DNA from: Candidatus Scalindua sp.
GTDB taxonomy: Bacteria; Planctomycetota; Brocadiia; Brocadiales; Scalinduaceae
DNA: 64,000 bases
Direction: 5' to 3'
Assembly (NCBI GenBank): GCA_018670825.1
Contig: JABHIW010000098.1
Location: 1 to 64,000, forward strand
Of the stretch, positions 62,667-64,000 are shown in pieces. Positions within the stretch are counted from its first letter, which is position 1, and the number at the start of each line of letters is the position of its first letter. The notes under the pieces were generated by a model, which worked only from the letters and a program-made list of their open reading frames with translations, ran no database searches and was not told where the DNA came from. The translations under genes were made by a program, and so were the position numbers.

Positions 62667-64000
62667 TTACGTCTGAACTGCTTTAGCTACTTTCACAACG
62701 CTGTACTTGTATTCCGGTTGTTTAGAATGCAGATCGTATACATGATTAGTAAGCAAGTTTGCCAGTCTGCCATCACCAACATTCAGCGCACTGCCATAAT
62801 GCATTGGCATGAAAATGGTGTTTGCAAGCATACGGTCAGTAATGCATACCGCACCTCTAACAGAACCTCTTCTCGACGTCACCTCTACTTCATCACCCTC
62901 AACTATACCTAAATGTGCAGCCGTATCTGGGTTAATCTCAACAAAGTTGTCCGGTGCAGAGGACTCAAGTTCGGCAACACGGCCAGTACGAGTACGGGTG
63001 TTGAAATGCCATTGTAAACGTCCGGTAATAAGGATATAAGGATATTCTTCATCTGGTGTTTCACATGGCAGTTTGTATTCCCGGGGTAATAACGCAGCAC
63101 GGCCATCAGGTCGGGGAAATCGCCGGTCAGTAAACAAACGCTCTGTTCCCGGATGGTCTTCAGTTGAACATGGTAATTGAGGACCAATATTTTTTCTTAA
63201 ACGTTCGTATGTCACACCATTCATATCACATATCCGTCCCTTAGTTATTTTCTTAAGTTCCTCGAACACTTCTTCTGACGAAGAAAATTGAAAATCATTT
63301 TTAAAACCCATGGCTTGTGCCACTCTGCAAATAATATCATAATCAGGTTTTACATTACCATACGGTTCAACTATCCCATCTACCAGTTCTATGCGTCGTT
63401 CTGATGAAATAAAAGTACCTGTCTTTTCAAACCAGTGTGCACCTGCCAGCACAACATCTGCCATCATGGATGATTCTGTTGGATGAAATATATCCTGGAC
63501 AATAAGCAGTTCTGCTTTTGCCAAACCTTGCCTGACCCATTTTGTATCAGGCAAAGACGCTGCGGGGTTTGCTGAAACAATCCAGAGAGCACGTACGTCT
63601 CCGGAATGGAGACCTTCTACCATTTCTATAATTGATCTTCCTGGAGTAGGCTTTATCTTATCTATTGGAATTTCCCAGAAGTCAGCAAGTTCTTGCCGGT
63701 GTTGTGGGTTAACTACCATACGCATTCCCGGAAGCAAATGTGAAAGCCCGCCCACCCATCTGTTGCCGAGGGCATTAGATTCTCCTGTAATTGATAGCGG
63801 CCCTGCTCCCGGCCGGCAAAAGTTATCAGTTAACAACCACAGATTGTGTAACGTATTATTTTTGAATACCGCCTGTGTAGAATGGTTATATCCTTGGAAC
63901 CAGAAAACGAGCATCGCTTTTGCTTTTCCGATGAGACGAGCAGCCTCTCTGATTTGGCCTTCCGGGCAACCGGTAATTTTTGAGACGCGTAATGGTGTAT
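62667..64000 (-). CDS. NasA-like molybdopterin oxidoreductase, probable assimilatory nitrate reductase catalytic subunit (partial)
   Basis: The frame remains open to the window edge, so the N-terminus with its iron-sulfur cluster and first Mo-domain is missing. The remaining 444 or so residues show FCRPGAGPLSITGESNALG, WIVSANPAASLPDTKWVRQ, GAHWFEKTGTFISSERRIE, ITGRLQWHFNTRTRTGR and a final Mo-pterin dinucleotide-binding domain (MHYGSALNVGDGRLANLLTN). These blocks follow bacterial NasA/NarB more closely than NarG or formate dehydrogenase, as judged from memory. It is the first visible gene of an operon with a PAS kinase and a REC-REC protein. Confidence 0.85.
   Translation of the reverse strand, partial: TPLRVSKITGCPEGQIREAARLIGKAKAMLVFWFQGYNHSTQAVFKNNTLHNLWLLTDNFCRPGAGPLSITGESNALGNRWVGGLSHLLPGMRMVVNPQHRQELADFWEIPIDKIKPTPGRSIIEMVEGLHSGDVRALWIVSANPAASLPDTKWVRQGLAKAELLIVQDIFHPTESSMMADVVLAGAHWFEKTGTFISSERRIELVDGIVEPYGNVKPDYDIICRVAQAMGFKNDFQFSSSEEVFEELKKITKGRICDMNGVTYERLRKNIGPQLPCSTEDHPGTERLFTDRRFPRPDGRAALLPREYKLPCETPDEEYPYILITGRLQWHFNTRTRTGRVAELESSAPDNFVEINPDTAAHLGIVEGDEVEVTSRRGSVRGAVCITDRMLANTIFMPMHYGSALNVGDGRLANLLTNHVYDLHSKQPEYKYSVVKVAKAVQT

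Overview
The window is an AT-rich bacterial chromosome segment with dense gene content. The genes point to a Gram-negative, acetyl-CoA-pathway bacterium. I infer a planctomycete of the anammox group (Brocadiales, perhaps Scalindua-like). The basis is the carbonyl-branch Wood-Ljungdahl cluster, the LPS-core genes (kdsA, gmhA, hldE), an oversized SecDF, a TPR/RNA-polymerase-alpha-CTD fusion and very large exported multidomain proteins. No rRNA, tRNA, phage, CRISPR or complete insertion sequence was seen, and the taxonomic assignment is inference only.

Left part (1-6.9 kb): a plus-strand acetyl-CoA synthase operon: the end of acsB, a ClpP-like gene whose third triad position is Asn, acsC, the reductive activator acsV, a CooC/AcsF-type ATPase, acsD and acsE, closed by a strong terminator. 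It methylates, reactivates and loads the corrinoid protein for acetyl-CoA synthesis. Next come a hotdog thioesterase and a convergent minus-strand group (kdsA, a retropepsin-like protease, a small unknown). From 9.4 to 22.3 kb is a plus-strand run: TPR-alphaCTD protein, ruvA, ruvB, queH, a SpoIID-type lipoprotein, tgt, a small membrane protein, yajC, a giant SecDF, a LysM protein and a beta-propeller protein.

Middle (22.3-45 kb): minus-strand sulfur-transfer genes (cysteine desulfurase, ThiF/MoeB-like E1), then a small operon of a four-helix CcoN/NorB-like haem protein, a DUF1858 protein and Nfu. Two tandem hybrid histidine kinases follow, with duplicated 3' flanks. After bioF comes a candidate structured RNA before cutA. 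A minus-strand block then encodes a GAF-GAF-HD-GYP protein, two paralogous metallo-beta-lactamase-fold proteins around gmhA and hldE, and an O-methyltransferase. The plus-strand translation genes rpmE, prfA and prmC close this part.

Right part (45-64 kb): a 2,896-residue exported protein dominates, with Fn3-like, Sel1, concanavalin-like, TPR and PDZ regions. Its 3' end runs out of frame into a decayed laminin-IV-like domain. Further on are a methyltransferase/SGNH pair, a UMF1-type transporter, a small gene split at a G9 tract, a third paralogous hybrid kinase preceded by a MITE-like element, and finally a minus-strand operon of a NasA-like molybdopterin oxidoreductase (cut by the window edge), a PAS histidine kinase and a REC-REC protein.

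The best candidates for undescribed biology are the TPR-double-alphaCTD protein, the Asn-triad ClpP homologue inside the acetyl-CoA synthase operon, the G9-split gene, the giant exported protein with its broken tail, the CcoN-like/DUF1858/Nfu operon and the structured element before cutA.
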